From the NCBI RefSeq assembly GCF_023502325.1, contig NZ_JAMFLZ010000004.1, forward strand, positions 248,001 to 312,000: 64,000 nucleotides of DNA, read 5' to 3'. A model generated the notes under the pieces. That model did not search any database, was not told the origin of the DNA, and saw nothing but the letters and a program-made list of their open reading frames with translations. This DNA comes from Wocania_A spongiicola (lineage in GTDB: Bacteria; Bacteroidota; Bacteroidia; Flavobacteriales; Flavobacteriaceae). Of this stretch, positions 51,001-58,785 are shown piece after piece; within the stretch, counting starts at the first letter, position 1, and every line of letters begins with the position of its first letter. Both the position numbers and the translations under genes were made by a program.

Positions 51001-51957
51001 TTTTTTATTTTCACTACCAGTAATACCAACAGTGTGTGAAAAGACTACCTTTCCTGAAGTGGCTGAGTTTATTTCTTTAAGTATTGGGGTGCTTGTATAA
51101 ACTTTTGAAATGCATGTGCTTTCGGAGGCAGAAACGGCAGGGTTAATTCCTACTGTAGCATTTACAATAGTTTGTGAAATACCAGAGTCGTATATATTGT
51201 TATAGTTTTCATATACTAAATTTATTTCATCACCTAAAGGGTGTACAATTTTTGTTAAATACCATGCTGTGTCCGTTCTTTCACTAGGTACTCCATGGTT
51301 ACCGCAATTATATGATTGATTATGAGATTCTTCAGTAGCATTTCCTCCTCCAAATAAATAAACAATACCACTTGGATCAGTTATTTTCACATCAGGATTT
51401 GCATCTAAGACATCGTTTAAGAACTCTATTTTTACAGGAGAAGGGCTTAATAATACTGGTGTTAGTGTTTGATCTAAATAAAATTTTCCTGAGTATCCAT
51501 TAAAACTAAACGAAAACAAATCTGGTTGAGTATCTAAAGCTCCAGAACCATCAGTAGTAGCTGCATTTAAAAACGTACCCATAGTTTGAGAATATAAAGC
51601 TGCTGATGGGACAAATAACCGAGTTGCATCTTCGTCTGCATCGTCCCTACGCGTCCTTGATACAGCTCCACCAGAGTTCAAACTCCAACCTAAGCCTACA
51701 TGAGAAGCTAATTCATCAACTCTAATTCCATTTGAGCTATAATTTAATGATATAGGTATTGACAAGTTTTTAGTTTTGTAAGTGCTTAAAGGGATATTTA
51801 TATTTGGGGTTCCTGTAAATAAACCAACAGGTATTTGTCCATACTTAGCTAATGATGCTGTATTAGGTGATGGGGGAATAATTTCAGGTAAATCTTGGGA
51901 TAGAACATTCTTTGAGATTAATAAAAGAAATGCTAGGACTAAAAATCGTATATTCAT
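48016..51957 (-). CDS. large secreted RHS-like protein with C-terminal PKD/Ig-like domains
   Basis: 1313 residues. Sec signal (FLVLAFLLLISKNVLS), then an N-terminal SpvB/Rhs-shell-like region (GLFTGTPNINIPLSTYKTKN, GLGWSLNSGGAVSRTRRD), a long beta-rich centre, sparse YD repeats near 1050-1150 (YYIWGYNEQYPIAKI, YTSYYVYNQFNRLRYV), and two Ig/PKD-like domains at the end (GGTGNFTYKWTVSN and GGSGNYKYEWSKTN, both with a Trp core). There is no variable toxin tip. It precedes the true RHS toxin in the same operon, a pairing I know from other Bacteroidota. It may help display or assemble the toxin. No gliding/T9SS C-terminal signal was recognised, so the export route past the outer membrane is unclear. 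Confidence 0.85.
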   Translation of the reverse strand: MNIRFLVLAFLLLISKNVLSQDLPEIIPPSPNTASLAKYGQIPVGLFTGTPNINIPLSTYKTKNLSIPISLNYSSNGIRVDELASHVGLGWSLNSGGAVSRTRRDDADEDATRLFVPSAALYSQTMGTFLNAATTDGSGALDTQPDLFSFSFNGYSGKFYLDQTLTPVLLSPSPVKIEFLNDVLDANPDVKITDPSGIVYLFGGGNATEESHNQSYNCGNHGVPSERTDTAWYLTKIVHPLGDEINLVYENYNNIYDSGISQTIVNATVGINPAVSASESTCISKVYTSTPILKEINSATSGKVVFSHTVGITGSENKKVDTVTVYDANNKLIKSYDFEYTVVNSNLTYLNPNPNVVTEASDKKRLFLNKVIEKGSNGEANPPYIFDYINPEQLPPRLSFAQDYWGYFNGASTNTHLINDIDDTHAFDNHNFISNRDPNGTYGEKGMLKKITYPTRGTNEIFYEPHSRYGIDVVNGTTVSESVTVESGDQYGSQTESFTLNNNVTEDVDIYSSVRYEYCNEFDQANYPSHWIVATMQVIDITNPSSPSALLFWTDPNVTPTTTSWSVPVFNASNPPPVPYVKLAAGRDYEFKITVTKPCLSAGFSFNRTLSSQTINTNIEVGGVRVAKTQIKDDLGNTEIKKYHYASLTDLTKSSGIGEKPRPQYFHSYDLIDQPSATRRDNYSLSSNTLHPLYAMQGYHIGYESVVESIGENFEGGGIETKFHAVLPPPPIIIISIDEISEVPGTPYTNIFGIGREKQKTAFRKNGSAYVTLSSKENFYSHNSALDNTMKVYDVRKKCTASSGLPCGNVTDQYYATSFYINQSNIDTEWHYLSSSIEKQYDLNGQNPVETITNYFYDNPDHLQVTRTHSVVSDAKPIITKTFYPDDVGSTSSLGNDVLSTQEKLAIDKLKKGSLHHIAMPIQVETYKDLNNDGNTESAELINRQRTIYKEWFTDIILPEYVQTSKNDVSFNDRIQFQDYYNNGNLEGVSKSDGTHSYYIWGYNEQYPIAKIDNFTSAQAASIQTQITSAINASNADVDRTIGASGTEGTLRTALDVIRNNTLLTNAMVTSYTYDPLIGVTSTTDPGGYTSYYVYNQFNRLRYVKNKDGEVLSENKYHYKVEDILASTTSTSYSVNSGQSITLTTVASGGTGNFTYKWTVSNSNLNQVFNTSSGTLNITTTANHAPSFTITCEVKDTQTNETMTTTTQVNVSVSYPALVVNNITFSPGGANYVGKSIAYSIVVTGGSGNYKYEWSKTNDQNTYNYTNNTSSLTKSIVSSDCDEFTIRCKVTDLTTNEIITKTRLMFAGSGCFN

Positions 51958-52119
51958 AAGTACATTATTTACGGTTTGTAATGAGCTTATAAAATTATAA
52001 AGGACTTTTGGATTCGGAGTAAGCTAAAACCTTACTTTTAGTAAGCTTTTGGTATTTTTTTTAAGTTTTTTTAAAAAATGTATGGTGAATCTCTATATTA
52101 AAATAAGTATTTTAGCATC

Positions 52120-52533
52120 ATGCTATCTAAAAAAACAAAATACGGATTAAAAGCACTAACTTATATTGCAAGAAAAGAAGGGGAATCTCCTGTTCGAGTT
52201 AGTGAAATAGCCGAAAGTGAAAACATACCACAGAAATTTTTAGAAAGTATTTTACTTACTCTCAGAAAGTCAGGCGTTTTAGGCTCAAAGAAAGGGAAAC
52301 ATGGTGGTTATTATTTAAGGCATGAACCATCGGAAATTAAAATGACCGATGTAATGCGCGTTCTTGAAGGACCTATTGCCATGGTGCCTTGTGTAAGCTT
52401 AAATTTTTATGAAAAGTGCGACGATTGCCCTGATGAAGAAAAATGTAGTGTTAATAAACTCATGATACAGGTACGAGATAATACACTTCAAGTATTCAGA
52501 AATACTACTTTAGCAGATCTCTCTAGTATATAG
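52120..52533 (+). CDS. Rrf2-family regulator, likely controlling sulfate assimilation
   Basis: 137 residues. Winged helix-turn-helix of the Rrf2 type: SKKTKYGLKALTYIARKEG, IPQKFLESILLTLRKSGVLGS and KGKHGGYYLRHEPSEI. The C-terminal part has four Cys (VPC, EKC, DDC, EKC) in the pattern C-x8-C-x2-C-x5-C, so an iron-sulfur cluster of the IscR/NsrR kind is plausible, although the spacing is not identical. It is the first gene on the plus strand before the cys operon, separated from it by a 168-base interval with a promoter and two dyads. Rrf2 proteins such as CymR control cysteine metabolism in other bacteria, so sulfur control is a reasonable inference. Confidence 0.9.
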   Translation: MLSKKTKYGLKALTYIARKEGESPVRVSEIAESENIPQKFLESILLTLRKSGVLGSKKGKHGGYYLRHEPSEIKMTDVMRVLEGPIAMVPCVSLNFYEKCDDCPDEEKCSVNKLMIQVRDNTLQVFRNTTLADLSSI

Positions 52534-52634
52534 TGTTGAGAATTTCATAAAATATTCAAATTTTCTTGCTTTTTTCTCCCACTTACTCTTAAAATAGTTC
52601 ATTATTCTAAAAAGTTGTTAAATATATTTTATAT

Positions 52635-52678
52635 GTAAAAATATGTTTTACATTTGTATTCCCTATTAAATCGATAGG
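52635..52678 (+). promoter_or_regulatory. promoter and putative Rrf2 operators of the cys operon
   Basis: TACATTTG at 52649-52656 is an exact TAnnTTTG box. It overlaps the dyad GTAAAA/TTTTAC (52635-52651) and is followed by the second dyad CCTAT/ATAGG (52662-52678), which would span the start of transcription. Both positions are suited to repression. The CCTAT-n7-ATAGG layout resembles Rrf2-type sites. The first coding start is at 52702. Confidence 0.55.
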
Positions 52679-52701
52679 ATTAATATAAAAATGAATTTAA
52701 A

Positions 52702-53001
52702 ATGATTATTGACGCTGTTTTAAATAGAAATAATAAGGATGTAAAAGTGATTGATATTAATAATCCTTCGGGAGATAAAATATCAAAAACCGAAGAACAA
52801 CCCGCTGAAAAAGTAAAACGAAGTTTGGCAAAAACCATTAGTTGGAGAATTATAGGAACTCTAGATACTTTGATTTTATCTTGGATTATAATAGGAGAAG
52901 TTTCAACGGCAGCAGCTATTGCTTCGGTGGAATTTGTCTCAAAAATGATATTATATTTCTTTCATGAACGCGCTTGGAATAAAATAAAATGGGGAAAATG
53001 A
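52702..53001 (+). CDS. DUF2061 membrane protein in the sulfate assimilation operon
   Basis: 99 residues. The C-terminal 60 match DUF2061: RSLAKTISWRIIGTLDTLIL followed by a second helix region SVEFVSKMILYFFHERAW. Two membrane segments are expected. The N-terminal 35 residues are polar and variable. It is the first gene after the regulated promoter and overlaps the cysH start by ATGA (52998-53001), so it is translated with cysH. DUF2061 has no established biochemical function; in the cys operon it could be a small accessory to sulfate or sulfite transport, or a membrane anchor. No sulfate transporter is seen in the window. Confidence 0.85.
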   Translation: MIIDAVLNRNNKDVKVIDINNPSGDKISKTEEQPAEKVKRSLAKTISWRIIGTLDTLILSWIIIGEVSTAAAIASVEFVSKMILYFFHERAWNKIKWGK

Positions 53002-53618
53002 TTACGATAGATCAAATAGAAACTCTAAACGAGTCATATAAAAACGCAACGCCTTCTGAAATTATAAAAAAAGCTTTTGAGCTTAATGCTGAGGCTGTAG
53101 TAACTACTAATTTTAGACCATATGAAGCTGCAATTTTACATGCAGTAAATAAAGTAGTGCCTAAAACTACCGTGGTTTGGTGCGATACAGGATATAATAC
53201 ACCACAAACATACAGGCATGCGGAAAAGGTTATTTCTGATTTAGATTTAAACATACATTTATATGTGCCTAAGCAAACATCAGCTCACAGGGATGTAGTT
53301 TTGGGAATACCAAGTGTTGATGCTCCAGAGCATGCTCTATTTACAGAGCAAGTAAAGTTAGAGCCTTTTAAACGCGCCATGGAAGAGCACAAGCCGAAAG
53401 TGTGGTTTACAAACTTGCGCCACGGACAAACAGCATTTAGAAATAGTATTGGGATTTTTAGTTTGAGTAAAGATGGTATTTTAAAAGTAAGTCCATTTTA
53501 CTATTGGTCTGATGAGAAATTAGACGCCTATCTAAGTGACAATAACTTGCCTAACGAATTTAAATATTTCGACCCAACAAAAGCATTAGAAAATAGAGAG
53601 TGTGGTTTACACGCTTAA
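52998..53618 (+). CDS. cysH: phosphoadenylyl-sulfate (PAPS) / adenylyl-sulfate reductase
   Basis: About 206 residues from ATG 52998, chosen because it gives the ATGA overlap with the DUF2061 stop; an ATG at 52989 adds three residues. It reduces PAPS or APS to sulfite with thioredoxin. The catalytic C-terminal motif RECGLHA is present, as are WCDTGYNTPQTYRH and the TNLRHGQTAFRNS loop. The paired Cys motifs of iron-sulfur APS reductases (CC and CxxC) are absent, pointing to the PAPS type. This is odd because neither a separate APS kinase (cysC) nor a CysC fusion on cysN exists in the operon. Confidence 0.93.
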   Translation: MITIDQIETLNESYKNATPSEIIKKAFELNAEAVVTTNFRPYEAAILHAVNKVVPKTTVVWCDTGYNTPQTYRHAEKVISDLDLNIHLYVPKQTSAHRDVVLGIPSVDAPEHALFTEQVKLEPFKRAMEEHKPKVWFTNLRHGQTAFRNSIGIFSLSKDGILKVSPFYYWSDEKLDAYLSDNNLPNEFKYFDPTKALENRECGLHA

Positions 53619-53631
53619 TATAAAAGATAAA

Positions 53632-54546
53632 ATGAATACGATGAACAAAGATACATCACATATAAATTCGCTTGAAAACGAAGCTATATATATTATGAGA
53701 GAAGTGGCAGCACAATTTGAAAAACCAGTGTTGTTATTTTCTGGAGGAAAAGATTCTATCACTTTGGTAAGACTTGCTGTAAAAGCATTCTATCCTGCCA
53801 AAATTCCATTTCCTTTAATGCATATAGATACGGGACATAATTTTCCTGAAACTATCGAATTTAGAGATAGACTGGTAAAAGAACTAGGCTTAGACTTAAT
53901 AATTAGAAATGTTCAAGATTCTATCGACCAAGGTAAGGTAAAAGAAGAATCAGGCAAATATGCCAGTAGAAATCAATTGCAAACTACAACGCTTTTAGAT
54001 GCTATCGAAGAGTTTAAATTTGATGCTTGCATTGGTGGCGCCCGTCGTGACGAAGAAAAAGCAAGAGCTAAAGAACGCATTTTTTCAGTGCGTGATGATT
54101 TTGGACAATGGGATGAGAAAAATCAACGCCCAGAATTATTTGATATGTTAAATGGCGATATTGAGCATGGACAAAATGTACGTGTATTTCCAATATCAAA
54201 CTGGACAGAATTAGATGTTTGGTCTTATATAGAAAAAGAGAATATTGAAATCCCTTCAATATATTTTGCACATAAACGTAAAGTATTCTTAAGAGATGGA
54301 ATGATCTGGTCTGCAGATGATGGCATTGTTTACAGAGATGAGAATGAAGAAGTTATTGAAGAATTAGTACGTTTTAGAACCGTTGGTGATATGAGTTGTA
54401 CCGCAGCTGTATTATCCGATGCGGTATCTATTTCTAAGGTCGTACAAGAAATTAGAGAGTCAACAATTTCTGAACGTGGTGCACGTATAGATGATAAACG
54501 CTCAGAAGCTGCCATGGAAAAACGTAAACAACAAGGGTATTTTTAA
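53632..54546 (+). CDS. cysD: sulfate adenylyltransferase subunit 2
   Basis: About 304 residues from ATG 53632; an ATG at 53602 would overlap cysH and add residues without homology, and 53641 is a third choice. It adenylates sulfate to APS together with CysN. PP-loop SGGKDSITLVRLAVKAF and the family sequences LMHIDTGHNFPETIEFRDRL, CIGGARRDEEKARAKERIFS and DMSCTAAVLSDA are seen. It lies 13 bases after cysH and is separated from cysN by 97 bases that contain a palindromic repeat. Confidence 0.96.
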   Translation: MNTMNKDTSHINSLENEAIYIMREVAAQFEKPVLLFSGGKDSITLVRLAVKAFYPAKIPFPLMHIDTGHNFPETIEFRDRLVKELGLDLIIRNVQDSIDQGKVKEESGKYASRNQLQTTTLLDAIEEFKFDACIGGARRDEEKARAKERIFSVRDDFGQWDEKNQRPELFDMLNGDIEHGQNVRVFPISNWTELDVWSYIEKENIEIPSIYFAHKRKVFLRDGMIWSADDGIVYRDENEEVIEELVRFRTVGDMSCTAAVLSDAVSISKVVQEIRESTISERGARIDDKRSEAAMEKRKQQGYF

Positions 54547-54562
54547 AATGCCAATTTTTGTC

Positions 54563-54582
54563 ATTTCCGCGAAGACGGAAAT
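54563..54582. repeat. REP-like hairpin ATTTCCGCGAAGACGGAAAT
   Basis: Arms ATTTCCG (54563-54569) and CGGAAAT (54576-54582) with a CGAAGA loop, preceded by GTC and followed by CTTTT. It resembles the dispersed GTCATTYCCGCGAAGRCGGRAATC palindromes found between genes in many bacteria (pattern given from memory). It lies within the cysD-cysN gap together with an AGC-rich simple stretch (54605-54640). Confidence 0.6.
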
Positions 54583-54643
54583 CTTTTAAAAACGAATATT
54601 AAATAGGCCAGCAGCAAAAGCTAAAAGCCAACAGCAAATAAAA

Positions 54644-55891
54644 ATGGAAGTATTAAAAATAGCAACAGCAGGAAGTGTAGATGATGGAAAAAGTACCTTA
54701 ATAGGGCGAATTCTTTATGATACAAAATCATTAACTACAGATAAATTAGAAGCTATTGAAAAAACAAGTAAGCAACGTGGTTATGATTACCTAGATTTTT
54801 CGTTAGCGACTGATGGTTTGGTTGCCGAAAGAGAGCAAGGTATTACAATTGATGTTGCCCATATTTATTTTTCAACTAAAAAGAAAAGTTACATTATTGC
54901 AGATACTCCTGGCCATGTGGAATACACACGTAATATGGTTACAGGAGCTTCAACATCACAAGCTTCGATCATTTTAATTGATGCGAGGAAAGGTGTTATA
55001 GAACAAACCAATCGTCACTTCTTTATTAATAATTTATTAAGAATTAAAGACGTAGTTGTTGCCATTAATAAAATGGATTTAGTTGATTATTCTGAAGAGA
55101 TTTACAATAAAATCAAAGCTGATTTTGAAGAATTAATGAGTAAACGTGATTACCAAGATCAAAAAATAACATTCATTCCAGTAAGTGCTTTAAAAGGAGA
55201 TAATGTTGTTAATAAATCTGAAAAAATGCCTTGGTATAAAGGCGAAGCTTTATTAGAACATTTAGAAGAAATAGATAAAGCAGATATTTTTAATATTGGT
55301 ACACCACGCTTCCCTGTGCAATACGTAATTCGCCCTAAGACTGAAGATTTTCATGATTATAGAGGTTATGCAGGTAAAGTTTATGGCGGTAATTTAAGTG
55401 TTGGAGATGATATTGTAGTATTACCATCGCAAACTAAATCAAAGATTAAGGACATTTACTTTTATGATGAAAAGTATGAAACTGCATCTAGACGTTCTTC
55501 AGTAACAATTACTTTAGAAAACGACATTAATGTTAGTCGTGGTGATATGATTGTTAAAGCTGGTGATTTACCAACTATTGAAAAACAATTCACTGCGAAC
55601 GTGTGCTGGATGGATTCAACTCAATTAATTCCTGGAGGAAAATATGTGGTACAGCACGGTATAAATAAAGTGTTAGCAAAAGTTGATAAAATTAATCACA
55701 AAATAAATCCGGATTATTCTGGGATAGACTCAGATGTTTCTGGATTAGGAGTAAATGATATTGCTTCAGTTAGTTTCAAGTTAAATAAGCCCATTTTTTA
55801 CGATCAATTTAAAAATCATAGAACCAATGGTTCATTCATTTTAATTGACCCACAATCAAATAATACGGTTGGAGCGGGCTTCATTCAATAA
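54644..55891 (+). CDS. cysN: sulfate adenylyltransferase subunit 1 (GTPase)
   Basis: 415 residues. GTP hydrolysis by this EF-Tu-like protein drives sulfate adenylation by CysD. Motifs are ATAGSVDDGKSTLIGRILYD (G1), EREQGITIDVA (G2 region), IIADTPGHVEYTRNM (G3) and VVAINKMDLVDY (G4). Its length is that of a stand-alone CysN core, shorter than E. coli CysN (about 475) and without the APS kinase domain seen in CysNC fusions. It follows cysD across a palindromic repeat and precedes the sulfite reductase by 9 bases. Confidence 0.96.
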   Translation: MEVLKIATAGSVDDGKSTLIGRILYDTKSLTTDKLEAIEKTSKQRGYDYLDFSLATDGLVAEREQGITIDVAHIYFSTKKKSYIIADTPGHVEYTRNMVTGASTSQASIILIDARKGVIEQTNRHFFINNLLRIKDVVVAINKMDLVDYSEEIYNKIKADFEELMSKRDYQDQKITFIPVSALKGDNVVNKSEKMPWYKGEALLEHLEEIDKADIFNIGTPRFPVQYVIRPKTEDFHDYRGYAGKVYGGNLSVGDDIVVLPSQTKSKIKDIYFYDEKYETASRRSSVTITLENDINVSRGDMIVKAGDLPTIEKQFTANVCWMDSTQLIPGGKYVVQHGINKVLAKVDKINHKINPDYSGIDSDVSGLGVNDIASVSFKLNKPIFYDQFKNHRTNGSFILIDPQSNNTVGAGFIQ

Positions 55892-55900
55892 AAAAAGAAG

Positions 55901-58015
55901 ATGCAAAGTTTTAGAACAGAAATAGAGAATCCAGTTGTAGAAAACGACATTATAGAATTAGCTAATAAGATTGAGTTATTTCATAATGGAAAGATTGATG
56001 AAGAAAAATTTAGAAGCCTTCGTTTAGCACGTGGTGTTTATGGTCAGCGTCAAGAAGGGGTACAAATGATTCGTATAAAATTACCTTATGGTAAAGTTAA
56101 GAGTAATCAATTACATAGAATTTCTGATGTGTCAGATGAATATTCTAGAGGAAGATTACACATTACAACACGTCAAGATATTCAAATTCATTACGTAGAT
56201 TTAAATAGAACTCCAGAACTTTGGGCAGAATTAGAACGTGATGATGTTACTTTGCGTGAAGCCTGCGGTAATACTGTAAGAAACGTAACAGCTTCTGAAA
56301 CTGCAGGAATTGATCCAAACGAACCGTTTGATGTATCGCCATATGCAGATGCACTTTTTAAATTCTTTTTAAGAAACCCTATTTGTCAAGAAATGGGACG
56401 TAAATTTAAAGTCTCATTTTCATCTTCAGATGAAGATACAGGCTTGTCTTACATGCACGATTTAGGATTTATTGCTAAGATTAAAAACGGAGAGCGTGGA
56501 TTTAAAGTGATGATAGGTGGTGGATTAGGTTCTCAGCCGAGGCACGCAGATGTGTTATACGATTTCTTGTCTACTGATAAAATTATTCCAGTAATGGAAG
56601 GTGTTTTAAGAATTTTTGATCGTCATGGTGAACGTAAAAGTAGAGCCAAAGCACGTATGAAGTTTCTTTTAAAGGATATTGGGTTGGATGCATTTAAGGA
56701 ATTGATTGAAGCTGAACAAAATGCTGTTGAATTTAAAACAGTAGCCATTGATGCAGATACATATGAAGCTTCAGTTCCAGTTGAGGTAAATAAAACCCCT
56801 AAAGTAATTATTAAAGATCAAAAAGCTTTTGAAACATGGAAGTCTACTAACTTAATTCCTCAAAAGCAGCAAGGTTATGTTGCCATTGGAATAAAAGTGC
56901 TTTTAGGAGATTTTTATACAGATAAAGCAAGGTTATTAGCTGATTTAGTAGAAAACTATGCTGCTAGCGAAATTCGTCTGTCTCTACGCCAAAATATTGT
57001 AATTCCTTTTGTTAAAGAAGAATTAGTGCCATTTTTCTATACAGAATTAGAAAAATTAGGATTTGTTGAAGCGGGGTATAATAAAGCAGTTGATATTACA
57101 GCTTGCCCAGGAACCGATACTTGTAATTTAGGAATAGCAAGTAGTACTGGAATTGCTGATGAGTTAGAGCGTGTTATTAAAGCTGAGTATCCACAATATT
57201 TAAATAATGAAGATTTAGTTATTAAAATTAGTGGATGTATGAATGCTTGTGGGCAACATAATATGGCTAATATAGGTTTCCAAGGGATGTCAGTTCGTAC
57301 ACCAGATAAATTAGTAGCCCCAGCATTACAGGTATTACTTGGTGGAGGAAACTTAGGTGATGGAAATGCATATTTTGCAGATAAAGTAGTAAAAGTACCA
57401 AGCAAAAGAGGACCAGAAGCATTACGTAGAATTTTAAATGATTTTGAGGCAAATGCCAATGGTGCACCCTTTGTAGAATATTATAAAGAAAAAGGCGAAA
57501 AGTATTTTTACGATTTTTTAAATGATTTACAAGATGTTACGAATTTAACTCAAGATGATTTTATCGATTGGGGAGAAGAAGAAAAATATGTTAAAGAAAT
57601 AGGTATAGGCGAGTGTGCTGGTGTAGTAATCGATTTAATAGCGACTTTATTTTTAGAAAGCGAAGAAAAAATTGATAATGCTAAAAAAGCATTAAGCGAT
57701 AAAGTATACTCTAGTGCTATATATTATGCTTATAGTTCTTTAGTTAATTCAGCGAAAGCGTTACTATTAGCTGAAAACAAAAAAACAAATACTCATGCTG
57801 GTATTATTAGTCAGTTTGATGAATTGTTTGTTGCTAATGATAGAATAGACTTAGGGGTTGATTTTTCAGAATTGATTTATCAAATTAAAAAGTATGCGCC
57901 AACAAAAGAGTTTGCTACTAAATATATTGAAAATGCAAATCAGTTTTTAGATAAAGTAAGAGCTTTCAGAGAAACTGAAACCGAAATAAATAAGCTTCAA
58001 AGGAAAGCAGTTTAA
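55901..58015 (+). CDS. siroheme sulfite reductase with C-terminal HEPN domain
   Basis: 704 residues. Residues up to about 530 are a nitrite/sulfite-reductase-like hemoprotein with the two ferredoxin-like halves (RGVYGQRQEGVQMIRIKLPY, RGRLHITTRQDIQIHY). The 4Fe4S/siroheme ligands are C402, C408, C446 and C450 in CPGTDTC and CMNAC. About 570-704 form an added helical HEPN domain (SSAIYYAYSSLVNSAKALLL, NTHAGIISQFDELF). The R-x4-6-H RNase motif of toxic HEPNs is not seen. It reduces sulfite to sulfide in the cytoplasm, probably with ferredoxin from the reductase encoded downstream. The fusion appears in Bacteroidota; what the HEPN part does is unknown. Confidence 0.93.
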   Translation: MQSFRTEIENPVVENDIIELANKIELFHNGKIDEEKFRSLRLARGVYGQRQEGVQMIRIKLPYGKVKSNQLHRISDVSDEYSRGRLHITTRQDIQIHYVDLNRTPELWAELERDDVTLREACGNTVRNVTASETAGIDPNEPFDVSPYADALFKFFLRNPICQEMGRKFKVSFSSSDEDTGLSYMHDLGFIAKIKNGERGFKVMIGGGLGSQPRHADVLYDFLSTDKIIPVMEGVLRIFDRHGERKSRAKARMKFLLKDIGLDAFKELIEAEQNAVEFKTVAIDADTYEASVPVEVNKTPKVIIKDQKAFETWKSTNLIPQKQQGYVAIGIKVLLGDFYTDKARLLADLVENYAASEIRLSLRQNIVIPFVKEELVPFFYTELEKLGFVEAGYNKAVDITACPGTDTCNLGIASSTGIADELERVIKAEYPQYLNNEDLVIKISGCMNACGQHNMANIGFQGMSVRTPDKLVAPALQVLLGGGNLGDGNAYFADKVVKVPSKRGPEALRRILNDFEANANGAPFVEYYKEKGEKYFYDFLNDLQDVTNLTQDDFIDWGEEEKYVKEIGIGECAGVVIDLIATLFLESEEKIDNAKKALSDKVYSSAIYYAYSSLVNSAKALLLAENKKTNTHAGIISQFDELFVANDRIDLGVDFSELIYQIKKYAPTKEFATKYIENANQFLDKVRAFRETETEINKLQRKAV

Positions 58016-58021
58016 AAACAA

Positions 58022-58783
58022 ATGAATATAAAAACTCCAAAGCTAACAGTTGTAGGTGCTGGACCAGGAGATATAGATTTAATAACGCTTAAGGCAATTA
58101 AAGCTATTGAATCTGCTGATGTTATTTTGTATGATGCACTTATAAATGAAGCACTTCTTAAGTATGCTTCTAAAAAAGCAGAGCTTATTTTTGTTGGTAA
58201 ACGAAAAGGGTGTTATAGTTTTCAGCAAGACCAAATTAATGAACTTATTGTTAGTAGAGCAAATTCTCACGGACACGTTGTACGTTTAAAAGGAGGTGAT
58301 CCTTTTATTTTTGGACGTGGAGCAGAAGAGATAGATTATGCCAAACAATTTGGTTTAGAAACATATGTTGTACCAGGAATTACATCGGCTATAGCCGTTC
58401 CTGCATATCAAGGAATTCCACTAACTAAGCGAGGAGCTTCAGAAAGTTTTTGGGTGATTACTGGAACTACAAAAGCACATAAATTATCTAACGATGTGGT
58501 ACTGGCTGCAAAATCTACAGCAACTGTTGTAATTTTAATGGGAATGAGTAAGCTTAATGAAATAGTTAAGGTGTTCTCAACAGAAAATAAGAAAGATACT
58601 GCTGTAGCAATCATTCAAAATGGAACCACTCAAAACGAAAAATTTGGAGTAGGTACTATTAGTACAATTAGCAAAGTGGTTGAAGAAAAGCAACTGTCAT
58701 CACCAGCTATTATAGTTATAGGAGACGTAGTTAAAGAGCGTGTAGTTTTAAATTCTATTTATAAAGATTTTGCAATAGCATAG
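58022..58783 (+). CDS. cobA: uroporphyrinogen-III C-methyltransferase
   Basis: 253 residues. It makes precorrin-2 from uroporphyrinogen III with SAM, for siroheme. Motifs are TVVGAGPGDIDLITLKAIKAI, YDALINEALLKYA and RLKGGDPFIFGRGAEEIDYA, then VPGITSAIAVPAYQGIPLTKRG. It is a stand-alone SUMT, with the oxidase/chelatase function supplied by the next gene, 2 bases downstream. The context, directly after the siroheme-dependent sulfite reductase, fits cofactor supply. Confidence 0.96.
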   Translation: MNIKTPKLTVVGAGPGDIDLITLKAIKAIESADVILYDALINEALLKYASKKAELIFVGKRKGCYSFQQDQINELIVSRANSHGHVVRLKGGDPFIFGRGAEEIDYAKQFGLETYVVPGITSAIAVPAYQGIPLTKRGASESFWVITGTTKAHKLSNDVVLAAKSTATVVILMGMSKLNEIVKVFSTENKKDTAVAIIQNGTTQNEKFGVGTISTISKVVEEKQLSSPAIIVIGDVVKERVVLNSIYKDFAIA

Positions 58784-58785
58784 TT

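Noticed and set aside
51960..52090. Inverted words around CTTACTTTTAGTAAG upstream of the RHS operon as an operator
   Set aside because: Arms are short and AT-rich, as chance would give in this base composition; no matching site was found elsewhere.
54605..54640. AGC/AAGC-rich stretch before cysN as a possible tandem repeat
   Set aside because: The units are irregular; it is a simple-sequence stretch of a kind common in these genomes and has no clear period.
57037..57459. 140-codon open frame on the minus strand inside the sulfite reductase gene
   Set aside because: It is a frame shadow with no start context and unnatural composition; the plus-strand protein there carries the siroheme ligands.
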